A stretch of 64,000 bases of DNA from Cherax quadricarinatus (GCF_038502225.1 NC_091298.1:28515548-28579547); one strand, 5' to 3'. Shown: positions 10,190 through 19,324, counted from the stretch's first letter. Notes: generated by a model not told the origin, from the sequence alone. Made by a program: numbers and translations.

Positions 10190-12143
10190 ACCCTGCGCCA
10201 TGCCTCTTCCAGTCACCCTGCCCCATACCTCCCCCAGTCATCCAGCCCCAGGCCTCCCCCTGTCACCCTGCCCCCATGCCTCTTCCAGTCACCCTGCCCC
10301 ATGCCTCCCCCAGTCACCCCGTCCCATGCCTCCCCCAGTCACCATGCCCCATGCCACCCCCAGTCACCCGGTCCCATGCCACCCCCAGTCACTATGCCCC
10401 ATGCCTCCCCCAGTCACCATGCCCCATGCCTCCCCCAGTCACCCTGCCCCATGCCTCCCCCAGTCACTATGCCCCATGCCTCCCCAGTCACCATGCCCCA
10501 TGCCTCCCCCAGTCACTATGCCCCATGCCTCCCCAGTCACCATGCCCCATGCCTCCCCCAGTCACCATGCCCCATGCTTCCCCCAGTCACTATGCCCCAT
10601 GCTTCTCACAGTCACCATGCCCCATGCCTCCCCAGCCACCATGCCCAATGCCTCCCCCAGTCACCATGCCCCATGCTTCCCCCAGTCACTATGCCCATGC
10701 TTCCCACAGTCACCATGCCCCATGCCTCCCCCAGTCACCCTGCCCATGCCTCCCCAGTCACCATGCCCCATGCCTCCCCCAGTCACCCTGCCCCATGCCT
10801 CCCCCAGTCACTATGCCCCATGCCTCCCCAGTCACCATGCCCCATGCCTCCCCCAGTCACTATGCCCCATGCCTCCCCCAGTCACCATGCCCCATGCCTC
10901 CCCCAGTCACCATGCCCCATGCTTCCCCCAGTCACTATGCCCCATGCTTCCCACAGTCACCATGCCCCATGCCTCCCCAGCCACCATGCCCAATGCCTCC
11001 CCCAGTCACAATGCCCCATGCCTCCCCAGTCACTATGCCCCATGCTTCCCACAGTCACCATGCCCCATGCCTCCCCCAGTCACCCTGCCCCATGCTTCCC
11101 CCAGTCACTATGCCCCATGCTTCCCACAGTCACCATGCCCCATGCCTCCCCAGACACCATGCCCAATGCCTCCCCCAGTCACCATGCCCCATGCTTCCCC
11201 CAGTCACCATGCCCCATGCTTCCCACAGTCACCATGCCCAATGCCTCCCCCAGTCACCCTGCCCATGCCTCCCCAGTCACCCTGCCCCATGCCTCCCCCA
11301 GTCACCATGCCCATGCCTCCCCAGTCACCATGCCCCATGCCTCCCCCAGTCACTATGCCCCATGCCTCCCCCAGTCACCATGCCCCATGCCTCCCCCAGT
11401 CACCATGCCCCATGCTTCCCCCAGTCACTATGCCCCATGCTTCCCACAGTCACCATGCCCCATGCCTCCCCCACCACCATGCCCAATGCCTCCCCCAGTC
11501 ACCATGCCCCATGCCTCCCCAGTCACTATGCCCCATGCCTCCCCCAGTCACCATGCCCCATGCCTCCCCCAGTCACCATGCCCCATGCTTCCCCCAGTCA
11601 CTATGCCCCATGCTTCCCACAGTCACCATGCCCCATGCCTCCCCAGCCACCATGCCCAATGCCTCCCCCAGTCACCATGCCCCATGCCTCCCCAGTCACT
11701 ATGCCCCATGCTTCCCACAGTCACCATGCCCCATGCCTCCCCCAGTCACCATGCCCCATGCTTCCCCCAGTCACTATGCCCCATGCTTCCCACAGTCACC
11801 ATGCCCCATGCCTCCCCAGCCACCATGCCCAATGCCTCCCCCAGTCACCATGCCCCATGCCTCCCCAGTCACTATGCCCCATGCCTCCCCAGTCACTATG
11901 CCCCATGCCTCCCCAGCCACCATGCCCAATGCCTCCCCCAGTCACCATGCCCCATGCCTCCCCAGTCACTATGCCCCATGCCTCACCCAGTCACCATGCC
12001 CCATGCCTCCCCAGTCACCATGCCCCATGCCTCCCCAGTCACTATGCCCCATGCCTCCCCCAGTCACTATGCCCCATGCCTCCCCAGTCACCATGCCCCA
12101 TGCCTCCCCAGTCACCATGCCCCATGCCTCCCCCAGTCACCAT
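10190..12143. repeat. 24-26-bp C-rich minisatellite, about 2 kb
   Basis: About 78 units containing GTCACCATGCCCCATGCC followed by a C run that varies from four to six. The common 26-bp period makes each open frame cycle through all three phases, giving a Pro/His/Met/Cys-rich frame of up to 717 codons. Blocks such as an ATGCTTCCCACAG unit followed by a CCAGCCACC unit recur in the same order, so multi-unit segments have been duplicated. The array ends abruptly at the PLE insertion at 12144. Confidence 0.96.
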
Positions 12144-12582
12144 GCCAGGACTGCACTGAGTGGCGAACCCATGGGTAGTCCAAAAGTCTGCTGAAAGAGG
12201 TGATTTTCGAAAGAGAAACAAGTAAAGCCAACACATAGTTCAACAAGGTCGATGAAATAGCTGGCTGGAATGGGAAGATCAAGTGAATCGTCAATTTTCC
12301 TGCGCAAGAGATCGATGGCTTGTGTAGTAGGTAATTTGGTGAATAGGGAAGTCACGTCAAGGCTGGAAAGTTTCTTGTTCCTGATGTTGATGTTGCGAAT
12401 GCGATTGAGAAGATCACCCGAGTGTTTGAGATGTGCTGGACTGATAGTGCCCAAGAGTTTAGAGAGGTGTTTTGCGAGAATTCCTGAGAGCTGGTGGGGA
12501 GCACTGCCTATTCCCGAGGATATGGGCCTCAGTGGGATACCAGGCTTGTGAGTTTTTGGCAGGCCGTACATTCTGGCAGGTC
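12144..12582 (-). pseudogene. PLE reverse transcriptase, inverted 5' segment
   Basis: On the minus strand this encodes the N-terminal part of a Penelope-like reverse transcriptase. In order it shows RPARMYGLPKTHKPG at about 12540-12580, IPLRPISSGIG, SSLDVTSLFTKLP, then ELCVGFTCFSFENHLF and FGLPMGSPLSAVLA near 12150. The orientation is opposite to the C-terminal half of the same protein at 12583-13629. The outer edge breaks the C-rich array at about 12144. The last 77 bp (12144-12220) are an inverted copy of 12583-12660. The frame is open but cannot make an enzyme, because the catalytic YVDD region is not on this strand. Confidence 0.9.
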
Positions 12583-13629
12583 TGTTTCTCTTTCGAAAAT
12601 CACCTCTTTCAGCAGACTTTTGGACTACCCATGGGTTCACCACTCAGTGCGGTCCTGGCAAACCTATACATGGAACATCTAGAAGCCGAACGTTTCTCCA
12701 CCATTATTCCTTCGTCTGTCACCTGGCTCCGTTATGTTGACAACATTCTCCTCATAACTCCTAAACGCTTCAACGTTCAAGTTCTCCAAGACAAGCTCAA
12801 CCAGGTCGAGCCTTCAATCCAGTTCACACTTGAAGAAGAAGTCGACAACACTCTTCCTTTCCTTGATGTTCTGCTCTGCAAAGCTGACCACGAACTTCGT
12901 TTTAAAGTCTATCGAAAACCCACCACCCAAAACGATCTTCTCCACTTCTACTCTCACCACGACACCAAAACCAAACGTGGCGTAATTATAGGCTTCTTCC
13001 TGCGTGCACTCAGAATCTGCAGCAATGAGTTCCTTGAGGAAGAATGCACTATAATTGAACAAGTATTTTCTAAACTCCACTATCCTCGTCACTTCATCAG
13101 AGACTGCAGACGGCGGGCATTAAACATCTTCAACACACCCAGAGAAGACACTGCCGAGAAGAGATACATAGTCCTCCCCACCAACTCCATTGCCAAACAT
13201 GTTTCCAACATCTTGTCCAATACCTCATTCCAAGTATCTACCTCCACAACCACGTCCATCAAGGACATCACCAGTAGTAGACAGGACAAGCCACCGTCCT
13301 CTGCAGGGGTATACATAATCCCTTGTAATGACTGCAACAAATTATATGTGGGCGAAACATCAAGAGACCTTCAAACACGTATTTCAGAACACCAATATGC
13401 AAGCAGGACTGACGATACAAGGAATGCCTGTGTACAACATCGCAATTCACACAACCATTTAATTAACTACAGAAACTCAAGACTTATCGCCACAGAAGAC
13501 AACACTCAATACCGAAGAATCCTGGAATCATCGCTTATCTCTATAACCAACAATTTCAACCAGAACAACGGCTTCTATAACATAGCTGAACCACTCGCCA
13601 AGAAACTTCTTCATCGCTATCCCACATAA
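12583..13629 (+). CDS. PLE reverse transcriptase C-terminal half plus GIY-YIG nuclease
   Basis: Open frame continuing to TAA at 13629. It begins with SFENHLFQQTFGLPMGSP (RT motif upstream of the catalytic site), then WLRYVDNILLI at about 12724-12756. The catalytic motif should be YVDD and here reads YVDN (GAC AAC at 12739-12744), which should abolish reverse transcription. TLPFLDVLL and FKVYRKPT follow, both typical of PLE RT. The C-terminal GIY-YIG domain starts at about 13303 with GVYIIPCNDCNKLYVGE, then RISEHQ. The copy lacks its 5' half in this orientation, because that half lies inverted upstream. It is therefore a non-functional insertion, although this frame has no stop. Confidence 0.93.
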   Translation, partial: CFSFENHLFQQTFGLPMGSPLSAVLANLYMEHLEAERFSTIIPSSVTWLRYVDNILLITPKRFNVQVLQDKLNQVEPSIQFTLEEEVDNTLPFLDVLLCKADHELRFKVYRKPTTQNDLLHFYSHHDTKTKRGVIIGFFLRALRICSNEFLEEECTIIEQVFSKLHYPRHFIRDCRRRALNIFNTPREDTAEKRYIVLPTNSIAKHVSNILSNTSFQVSTSTTTSIKDITSSRQDKPPSSAGVYIIPCNDCNKLYVGETSRDLQTRISEHQYASRTDDTRNACVQHRNSHNHLINYRNSRLIATEDNTQYRRILESSLISITNNFNQNNGFYNIAEPLAKKLLHRYPT

Positions 13630-13915
13630 GAACATAGAACACTGCAGAAGGTCTACTCACAACTTGTCCAATACCCCTGCCAAGCTACCCAAGACTCTAT
13701 AACTCCACCCGGTAGGTCATCAGATGCAGCATTCTCCACCTGACCTCAACATTCTGAACCTGACTATAAATACTCCCGTACCTTCCACCCCAGGTAGATC
13801 TGTGTGTGACTTGAAAAAGCCCACTGTGTGGGTGAAACGTTGTCAATAAAGGATCACATTATACTGCATATGTGTTTATATTTCCACTGTGTCGGTATTT
13901 AATACCATTTATTTT
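13630..13915 (+). mobile_element. PLE 3' end with hammerhead-like motif
   Basis: This is the 3' UTR and terminal repeat of the PLE above. It begins with about 35 bp resembling the CR1 LINE 3' end in antisense (AACACTGCAGAAGG). At 13807-13845 is a hammerhead-like module: TGAC, core TTGAAAA (13811-13817), one extra A, stem GCCCAC-TGT-GTGGGT, GAAA, ACGT palindrome, then GTCA pairing with TGAC. It ends with GTGTCGGTATTTAATACCAT and TTATTTTC, the same end as the small insertion at 55886. Confidence 0.8.
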
Positions 13916-14600
13916 CAAACGAAGGAGAAACTTGAAGAACAGGAGGAGAATGAGGTAATCAGTCCCTCAACCTTGAGTCGATGTGTTCAGTCCATCAATC
14001 TTGAATAGAATACGGCATATCAGCGGAGAAGCAGCTTATAAACCGTATGGCAGGAGAGGTGCAGCAGTCATAGGTCGTGTCACGTTTGTTCAATGTGGAA
14101 GTAGGTCGTGCCCAAGAATTAGGCAAGCGAAGAATTCCTAAGTATTAAGATCCCAAGAAGTTGCAGTGTCTGACAGATTTGTAGATGAATGGTTCAGAGA
14201 ACCGACATGTGTCTAATTTATCAACATGTCGGTTCTATGAACCATTCATCTACAAATCTGTCAGACACTGCAACTTCTTGGGATCTTAATACTTAGGAAT
14301 TCTTCGCTTGCCTAATTCTTGGGCACGACCTACTTCCACATTGAACAAATGTGACACGACCTATGACTGCTGCACCTCTCCTGCCATACGGTTTATAAGC
14401 TGCTTCTCCGCTGATATGCCGTATTCTATTCAAGATTGATGGACTGAACACATCGACTCAAGGTTGAGGGACTGATTACCTCATTCTCCTCCTGTTCTTC
14501 AAGTTTCTCCTTCGTTTGGACTGATGAAGCCACTGTGTGGCGAAACGTTTCCTCAATAAAGATACCCAAGAGTTGCATATGTGTCTAATTTATCAAGATG
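13916..14600. mobile_element. Head-to-head PLE terminal repeats forming a 295-bp-arm palindrome
   Basis: Arms 13916-14210 and 14224-14518 are reverse complements with only about two mismatches, around a 13-nt centre (14211-14223). The right copy continues through a hammerhead motif to about 14600, ending GTGTCTAATTTATCAA. The centre carries the same terminal sequence, so the arms are two PLE terminal repeats facing each other and joined at the element end. A related minus-strand copy lies at 20385-20558. The near identity of the arms shows a recent event. Confidence 0.9.
14515..14556 (+). ncRNA. Candidate hammerhead ribozyme, exact core
   Basis: CTGATGA at 14521-14527, one extra A, stem II GCCAC-TGT-GTGGC at 14529-14541, GAAA at 14542-14545, then CGTT. 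GGA (14518-14520) pairs with TCC (14550-14552) as stem I. The GAAACGTTTC palindrome gives a stem III too short to fold within one unit, so it would act as a dimer, as proposed for other PLE and retrozyme hammerheads. Predicted cleavage follows T14549. The extra A between core and stem II departs from the textbook motif. Not tested. Confidence 0.6.
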
Positions 14601-14796
14601 CCCATAGTTATTTTTAAGGGGACCTATCTTATCTCTGACTTTTGTTCTATATACCTGGAAAAAACTTTTTGGGTTAGTTTTAGAATCCCTAGCAACTTTA
14701 ATTTCATAGTCCCCTTTTAGCTTTTCTTATCCCCTTTTTAATGTCCCTCTTAATGTCAATATACTGATTCATAAGATGACCCTCGCCTCTTTTGAT
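14601..14796. other. Unique AT-rich spacer
   Basis: No gene is recognised. The stretch separates the PLE terminal repeat from the 3' end of the CR1 LINE. Confidence 0.4.
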
Positions 14797-14965
14797 AAGA
14801 ACATAAGAACGAAGGAACACTGCAGAAGGCCTACTGGCCCATGCGAGGCAGGTCCAAGTCTCCTACCGGCTTAAGCCAATGCACCCAACCTAGTCAGGTC
14901 AGGTCACATTGACTTAAGGGAGGAACACGGCAACCGACCTGGTAGCACAAGCTATCAGGTCTAAC

Positions 14966-17725
14966 TCACACCCACCCACATCTACTCATGTATTTATCCA
15001 ACCTATTTTTAAAGCTACACAACGTTCTGGCCTCTATAACGGTACTTGGGAGTTTGTTCCACTCATCCACAACTCTATTACCAAACCAGTACTTTCCTAT
15101 ATCCCTCCTGAATCTGAATTTTTCCAACTTAAAACCATTGCTGCGAGTCCTGTCTAGGCTAGATATTTTCAGCACACTATTTACATCCCCTTTATTTATT
15201 CCTGTCTTCCATTTATACACCTCAATCATATCCCCCCTAATTCTACGTCTTTCTAGAGAGTGCAGTTTCAGGACCCTTAGTCTATCCTCATAGGGAAGGT
15301 TTCTGATACATGGGATCATCTTTGTCATCCTCCTTTGTACATTTTCCAGAGAATTTATATCCATTCTGTAATACGGTGACCAAAACTGTGCAGCATAATC
15401 TAAATGAGGCCTAACCAAGGATGTATAGAGTTGAAGAACAACCTGAGGACTCCTATTATTTATGCTTCTTGATATGAAGCCAAGGATTCTATTAGCTTTA
15501 TTGCGAACACTTATGCACTGTTGTCTTGGTTTCAGATTACTGCTAACCAGAACTCCTAAATCTTTTTCGCAATCCGTAATATTAAGATCTACATTATTTA
15601 GTTTATATGTGGCATGGTTATTGTCCTGTCCAACATTTAGAACTTTGCATTTGTCTATATTAAACTGCATCTGCCACTTCTCCGACCACTGCATCAGTCT
15701 ATTCAAATCTTCCTGGAGTGCTCGAATGTCCTCGTCAGAATGAATTCGACGGCCTATTTTGGTGTCATCGGCAAACTTGCCGATGTCGCTCTTTATGCCC
15801 TCATCTATGTCGTTTATGTAGATTGTGAACAGCAGGGGGCCCAACACTGACCCCTGTGGAACACCGCTTGTGACGCTTCCCCACTCTGATTTCTCCCCAT
15901 TTATGCAAACTCTCTGCTGCCTATTTGTCAACCATGCCTCTATCCAGGAAAAAATTTCTCCTCCTATTCCATGTGCTTTAATTTTCCTCAATAGTCTCTG
16001 ATGTGGGACCCTGTCAAAAGCCTTACTGAAGTCCATATACACAATATCATATTCATTACCATGATCTACCTCCTCAAATACCTTAGTGAAAAAAGTTAAT
16101 AAATTCGTAAGGCAGGAACGCCCCTTTGTAAAACCATGCTGAGATTCGTTGATTAATTTATGCTTTTCAAGGTGGCTACGAACTGCCTCGGCAATTATTG
16201 ATTCCATAAATTTTCCCACTATGGAGGTTAGGCTTATTGGTCTATAGTTCGAAGCTAAGGACCTGTCACCTGTTTTGAAAATAGGTATCACATTTGCCAT
16301 TTTCCACTTATCTGGCACCATGCCAGTTTGTAGTGATATGTTGAAAAGATTAGCCAAAGGTGTGCTAAGCTCCTCTTTACATTCCTTTAGAACCCTTGCA
16401 TACAGTTCATCAGGGCCTGGGGATTTGTTAGGTTTTAATTTATCTATTTGCCTAAGGACCATGTCACTTGTGACCCTAATAGTGCACAGTTTATTATCGT
16501 CCTGTTCTACATAATTTATCATTACTGGAATATCGCTGGTATCCTCCTGTGTAAAAACTGAGAGGAAGTATGTGTTAAAAATTCTACACATTTCCTTATC
16601 ACTGTCAGTGAGCTGACCCGAGGAACTTTTGATACGCCTATAAATTCCTTTCTTATGCCCTAGTAGATATTTAAGCCTATTATTCATCCATTTTGGGTCA
16701 TTTCTATTTGATCTAATTTCTTTATATGGGATAAACGTTCCTTGAGCAGCATGTATTGTGTTCAGAAAACTGTCATATTGATAGCTCTCTTCGTTACCCC
16801 AGTCAACAGATGATAAGTGTTCTCTAAGCCCATCGTAATCTGCTAAGCGAAAATCTGGGACTGTTACTGAGTTATCCCTACTATCATACTTCCATTCAAT
16901 GCTAAATGTAATTGATTTGTGGTCGCTAGCACCCATTTCCTCTGAAACTTCTAAATTATTAACAAGGGATTCATTGTTTGCCAGAACTAAGTCAAGCAGG
17001 TTATTACCCCTTGTAGGTTCTGTCACAAACTGCTTCAAAAAACAATCTTGAACTACTACTAAGAAGTCGTATGATTCTACATTCCCAGTCAAGAAATTCC
17101 AATCAATATGACTAAAGTTAAAGTCTCCTAGAATTACAACATTGTCGTGCCTTGTGGCCCTAACAATTTCCTCCCATAGTAGTCTCCCTTGTTCCCTATC
17201 TAAATTTGGGGGACGGTATATCACACCTAAAATTAATTTTTCATGCCACTCTGAAAATTCTATCCAAACAGACTCTGTATGTGTTACTTCAGACTTAATA
17301 TCCGTTTTTATGCAACAGTTCAAGCGATCTCGGACATACAATGCCACCCCACCCCCCTTTCCGACACTTCTATCTACTTGGAACAATTTAAAACCCTGAA
17401 TGTGACATTCTGCAGGCATGTCCCGACTTTTTGAATTAAACCACGTCTCAGTAATGGCAAATACATCTATGTTACCTGCACTAGCAACTAGTCTCAACTC
17501 GTCCATCTTATTCCTAGCACTGCGACTATTTGTGTAATAAATATTTAAAGACCCTCCTCTCTCTTTACCCTTCCTGCTCCTTTCTGTTATTTCACTAAAC
17601 CTATTACTGTCCTTGTCAATTAGTGCCACTGGCTTTCCAATATCCACCTCATTTTGCCTATTACTAGTTCTCCTAGTACTCATATTACTACCCTGAGACT
17701 TCACAGTTTTCCCGCTAAAACCCAT
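14966..17725 (-). CDS. CR1-type LINE ORF2: endonuclease and reverse transcriptase
   Basis: A 919-residue frame starting at ATG 17725. The N-terminal AP-type endonuclease spans about residues 60-290, with ITETWFN at 91-97, then GDFNFSHIDW and GASDHKSITF holding its catalytic Asp/His residues. The reverse transcriptase follows: VIPIFKTGDRSLASNYRP, YMDFSKAFDRVPHQ, SGVPQGSVLGPLLF and FADDTKIG at about residue 650. The C-terminus keeps NVQRRMTKMIP and EARTLCSFKNRLDKYM. The protein nicks target DNA and reverse transcribes its own RNA. The linker between endonuclease and RT goes from GIYRRIKS directly to SSGQLTDSDKEM. From memory of related elements a longer Lys-rich linker is usual, so an in-frame deletion is likely here. 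Confidence 0.95.
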   Translation of the reverse strand: MGFSGKTVKSQGSNMSTRRTSNRQNEVDIGKPVALIDKDSNRFSEITERSRKGKERGGSLNIYYTNSRSARNKMDELRLVASAGNIDVFAITETWFNSKSRDMPAECHIQGFKLFQVDRSVGKGGGVALYVRDRLNCCIKTDIKSEVTHTESVWIEFSEWHEKLILGVIYRPPNLDREQGRLLWEEIVRATRHDNVVILGDFNFSHIDWNFLTGNVESYDFLVVVQDCFLKQFVTEPTRGNNLLDLVLANNESLVNNLEVSEEMGASDHKSITFSIEWKYDSRDNSVTVPDFRLADYDGLREHLSSVDWGNEESYQYDSFLNTIHAAQGTFIPYKEIRSNRNDPKWMNNRLKYLLGHKKGIYRRIKSSSGQLTDSDKEMCRIFNTYFLSVFTQEDTSDIPVMINYVEQDDNKLCTIRVTSDMVLRQIDKLKPNKSPGPDELYARVLKECKEELSTPLANLFNISLQTGMVPDKWKMANVIPIFKTGDRSLASNYRPISLTSIVGKFMESIIAEAVRSHLEKHKLINESQHGFTKGRSCLTNLLTFFTKVFEEVDHGNEYDIVYMDFSKAFDRVPHQRLLRKIKAHGIGGEIFSWIEAWLTNRQQRVCINGEKSEWGSVTSGVPQGSVLGPLLFTIYINDIDEGIKSDIGKFADDTKIGRRIHSDEDIRALQEDLNRLMQWSEKWQMQFNIDKCKVLNVGQDNNHATYKLNNVDLNITDCEKDLGVLVSSNLKPRQQCISVRNKANRILGFISRSINNRSPQVVLQLYTSLVRPHLDYAAQFWSPYYRMDINSLENVQRRMTKMIPCIRNLPYEDRLRVLKLHSLERRRIRGDMIEVYKWKTGINKGDVNSVLKISSLDRTRSNGFKLEKFRFRRDIGKYWFGNRVVDEWNKLPSTVIEARTLCSFKNRLDKYMSRCGWV

Positions 17726-17739
17726 ACCACTAACTATTC

Positions 17740-18705
17740 CTAGTTTAAAGACCTAACAGCTCCCTCCACTGCGTTGGCCAGTGCTCCCACCCCACACCTA
17801 GATAAGTGAACCCCATCCCTGGCATACATGTCATTTCTGCCATAGAAGAGGTCCCAGTTGTCAATGAATGTTACCGCATTTTCCTTACAGTATTTGTCCA
17901 GCCAGCAATTGACACCAATTGCTCTGGACAACAATTCATTTCCAACTCCTCTCCTTGGCAAAATGCCACATATGACAGGTTTCCCACCCTTCCTCCTAAT
18001 TATCTCTATTGCTGACCTATACCTGCTAATCAGGTCCTCACTCCTACGTCTGCCAACATCGTTGCCTCCAGCACTGAGACAGATAATAGGATTGCTCCCA
18101 TTACCTCTCATGATGTCATCTAGACGGCTAACAATATCCTTCATCCCAGCCCCAGGAAAACACACTCTCTGCCTCCTACTCCTATCCTTCAAGCAGAATG
18201 CCCTATCCATGTACCTAATCTGGCTATCCCCAACAACAACAATGTTTTTACCTTCCTTGGCGTCGTCCGTCGTGATGCTCCGAGTAGTCGACTCACATTC
18301 GCCAGGTAGCATTACACCACTTGTAGAATTCGTCAAGACGTTCTCGATGGTCTTCGTTGGGGTTTCTAGGGATGTCTCACTCACGTCTGCCAATGCTTCT
18401 TTGGTGCTCGTTGTGGCATTCCCAGTAGAACACTCACATTCGTCAGGTAGCACCGAGAATGGGTTGGAAGTTTCCACGGTAGTCTTCTGGTTTCTCGTTG
18501 TTTCTGCCTCTCCAACCGTTTTCTTGATCTTCAGCTTGGTTCCATGCTGCCCGGCCACTGACCAAGCTCCCCTCTTAACCTGGGGACTCACAACAGGAGG
18601 ATTACTACTAATCCTCTTGTTCTCCTCCGTTAATCGCCGTATCTCCATCTTAGCAACTCTGAGCTCTTCTCTCAGCTGCTGGTAAAGTTGCTCAAGAGAG
18701 GGCAT
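17740..18705 (-). CDS. CR1-type LINE ORF1: coiled coil and SGNH esterase domain
   Basis: A 321-residue frame starting at ATG 18705. Residues 1-32 (LEQLYQQLREELRVAKMEI and on) form a Leu/Glu-rich coiled coil. A Ser/Thr-rich linker follows. Residues about 153-318 are an SGNH-hydrolase (esterase) domain, with VVVGDSQIRY (Ser at 161), AGGND (Asn at 215) and DGVHLS (Asp 297, His 300) as the catalytic blocks. CR1-type ORF1 proteins with such a domain are known. They bind element RNA, but the esterase substrate is not established. The stop lies 14 bp before the ORF2 start, so reinitiation could couple the two. Confidence 0.93.
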   Translation of the reverse strand: MPSLEQLYQQLREELRVAKMEIRRLTEENKRISSNPPVVSPQVKRGAWSVAGQHGTKLKIKKTVGEAETTRNQKTTVETSNPFSVLPDECECSTGNATTSTKEALADVSETSLETPTKTIENVLTNSTSGVMLPGECESTTRSITTDDAKEGKNIVVVGDSQIRYMDRAFCLKDRSRRQRVCFPGAGMKDIVSRLDDIMRGNGSNPIICLSAGGNDVGRRRSEDLISRYRSAIEIIRRKGGKPVICGILPRRGVGNELLSRAIGVNCWLDKYCKENAVTFIDNWDLFYGRNDMYARDGVHLSRCGVGALANAVEGAVRSLN

Positions 18706-18744
18706 CCTGGTTCAGATTCACAGAGAGCACACAAACAGGTCTTC

Positions 18745-18882
18745 ACAGAGCTAAGTACACGTCACCACTGAGCTAAGTACACGTCACCACTGAGCTAAGT
18801 ACACGTCACCACTGAACTAAGTACATGTCACCACTGAGCTAAGTACACGTCACCACTGAGCTAAGTACACGTCACCACGTGT
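18745..18882 (-). promoter_or_regulatory. 22-bp tandem array in the LINE 5' UTR
   Basis: Six 22-bp units begin about 40 bp upstream of the ORF1 ATG. On the minus strand each unit reads GTGGTGACGTGTACTTAG plus a few bases, so it contains TGACGTG, a CREB/ATF-like half-site. The array stops at the element's 5' end. Its position recalls the 5' monomer promoters of some mammalian L1 elements. A promoter role is inference. Confidence 0.6.
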
Positions 18883-19245
18883 ACTTGAGGATATCTCTCT
18901 AAGAGAGAACCCGCAGTAATGGATTTAAATTAGACAAATTTAGATTTAGAAAGGACATAGGAAAGTATTGGTTTGGAAATAGGGTAGCTGATGGGTGGAA
19001 CAGTCTACCTAGTTGGGTTATTGAGGCTAGGACTTTGGGTAGTTTCAAATTTAAGGTTGGATAAATACTGAGTAAGAGGGGTTGGATTTGAGTGGGACTT
19101 GCAAATGAGTGGATAGAGTTATCAGAGCTTATTTCTTGGGTAGCATTGAAAATTGGGTTGGGCAAATGTTTTGTTAGTGAGATGGATTGTAAAGGACCTG
19201 CCTAGTATGGGCAGAATAGTTCACCGCCTTGGAGCCTTGTTGGAC
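18883..19245 (+). pseudogene. 5'-truncated CR1-type LINE C-terminus
   Basis: The plus strand encodes ERTRSNGFKLDKFRFRKDIG, then KYWFGNRVADGWNSLP and IEARTLGSFKFKVG, matching the C-terminus of the intact LINE next door (with differences such as LDKF for LEKF). A stop lies just before, in SL*ERTRS. The 3' UTR ends near 19245 with GCCTAGTATGGG. It faces the intact LINE head to head. Confidence 0.88.
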
Positions 19246-19324
19246 TGGAGGCACAGCCAGTGGCCCCCCATGTCTCTCAAGAACCACAACTACTGATGCG
19301 AACAACAAAATATCCCCAACAAAC

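Larger units (their letters stand above)
14797..18885 (-). mobile_element. Nearly full-length CR1-type LINE
   Basis: On the minus strand the element has a 5' tandem array (18745-18882), ORF1 (18705 to 17740), a 14-bp gap, ORF2 (17725 to 14966) and a 3' UTR of about 165 bp ending GTTCTTATGTTCTTAT near 14797. Short 3'-terminal repeats of this kind are characteristic of CR1 elements. Both ORFs are free of stops, so this is the youngest-looking element in the window. The 5' end abuts an opposite-strand LINE fragment at 18883. Confidence 0.92.

Noticed and set aside
9261..12194. Pro/His/Met-rich frames of 272-717 codons
   Set aside because: They follow from the C-rich 24-26-bp array, the unit cycles through all three frames, and no domain is present.
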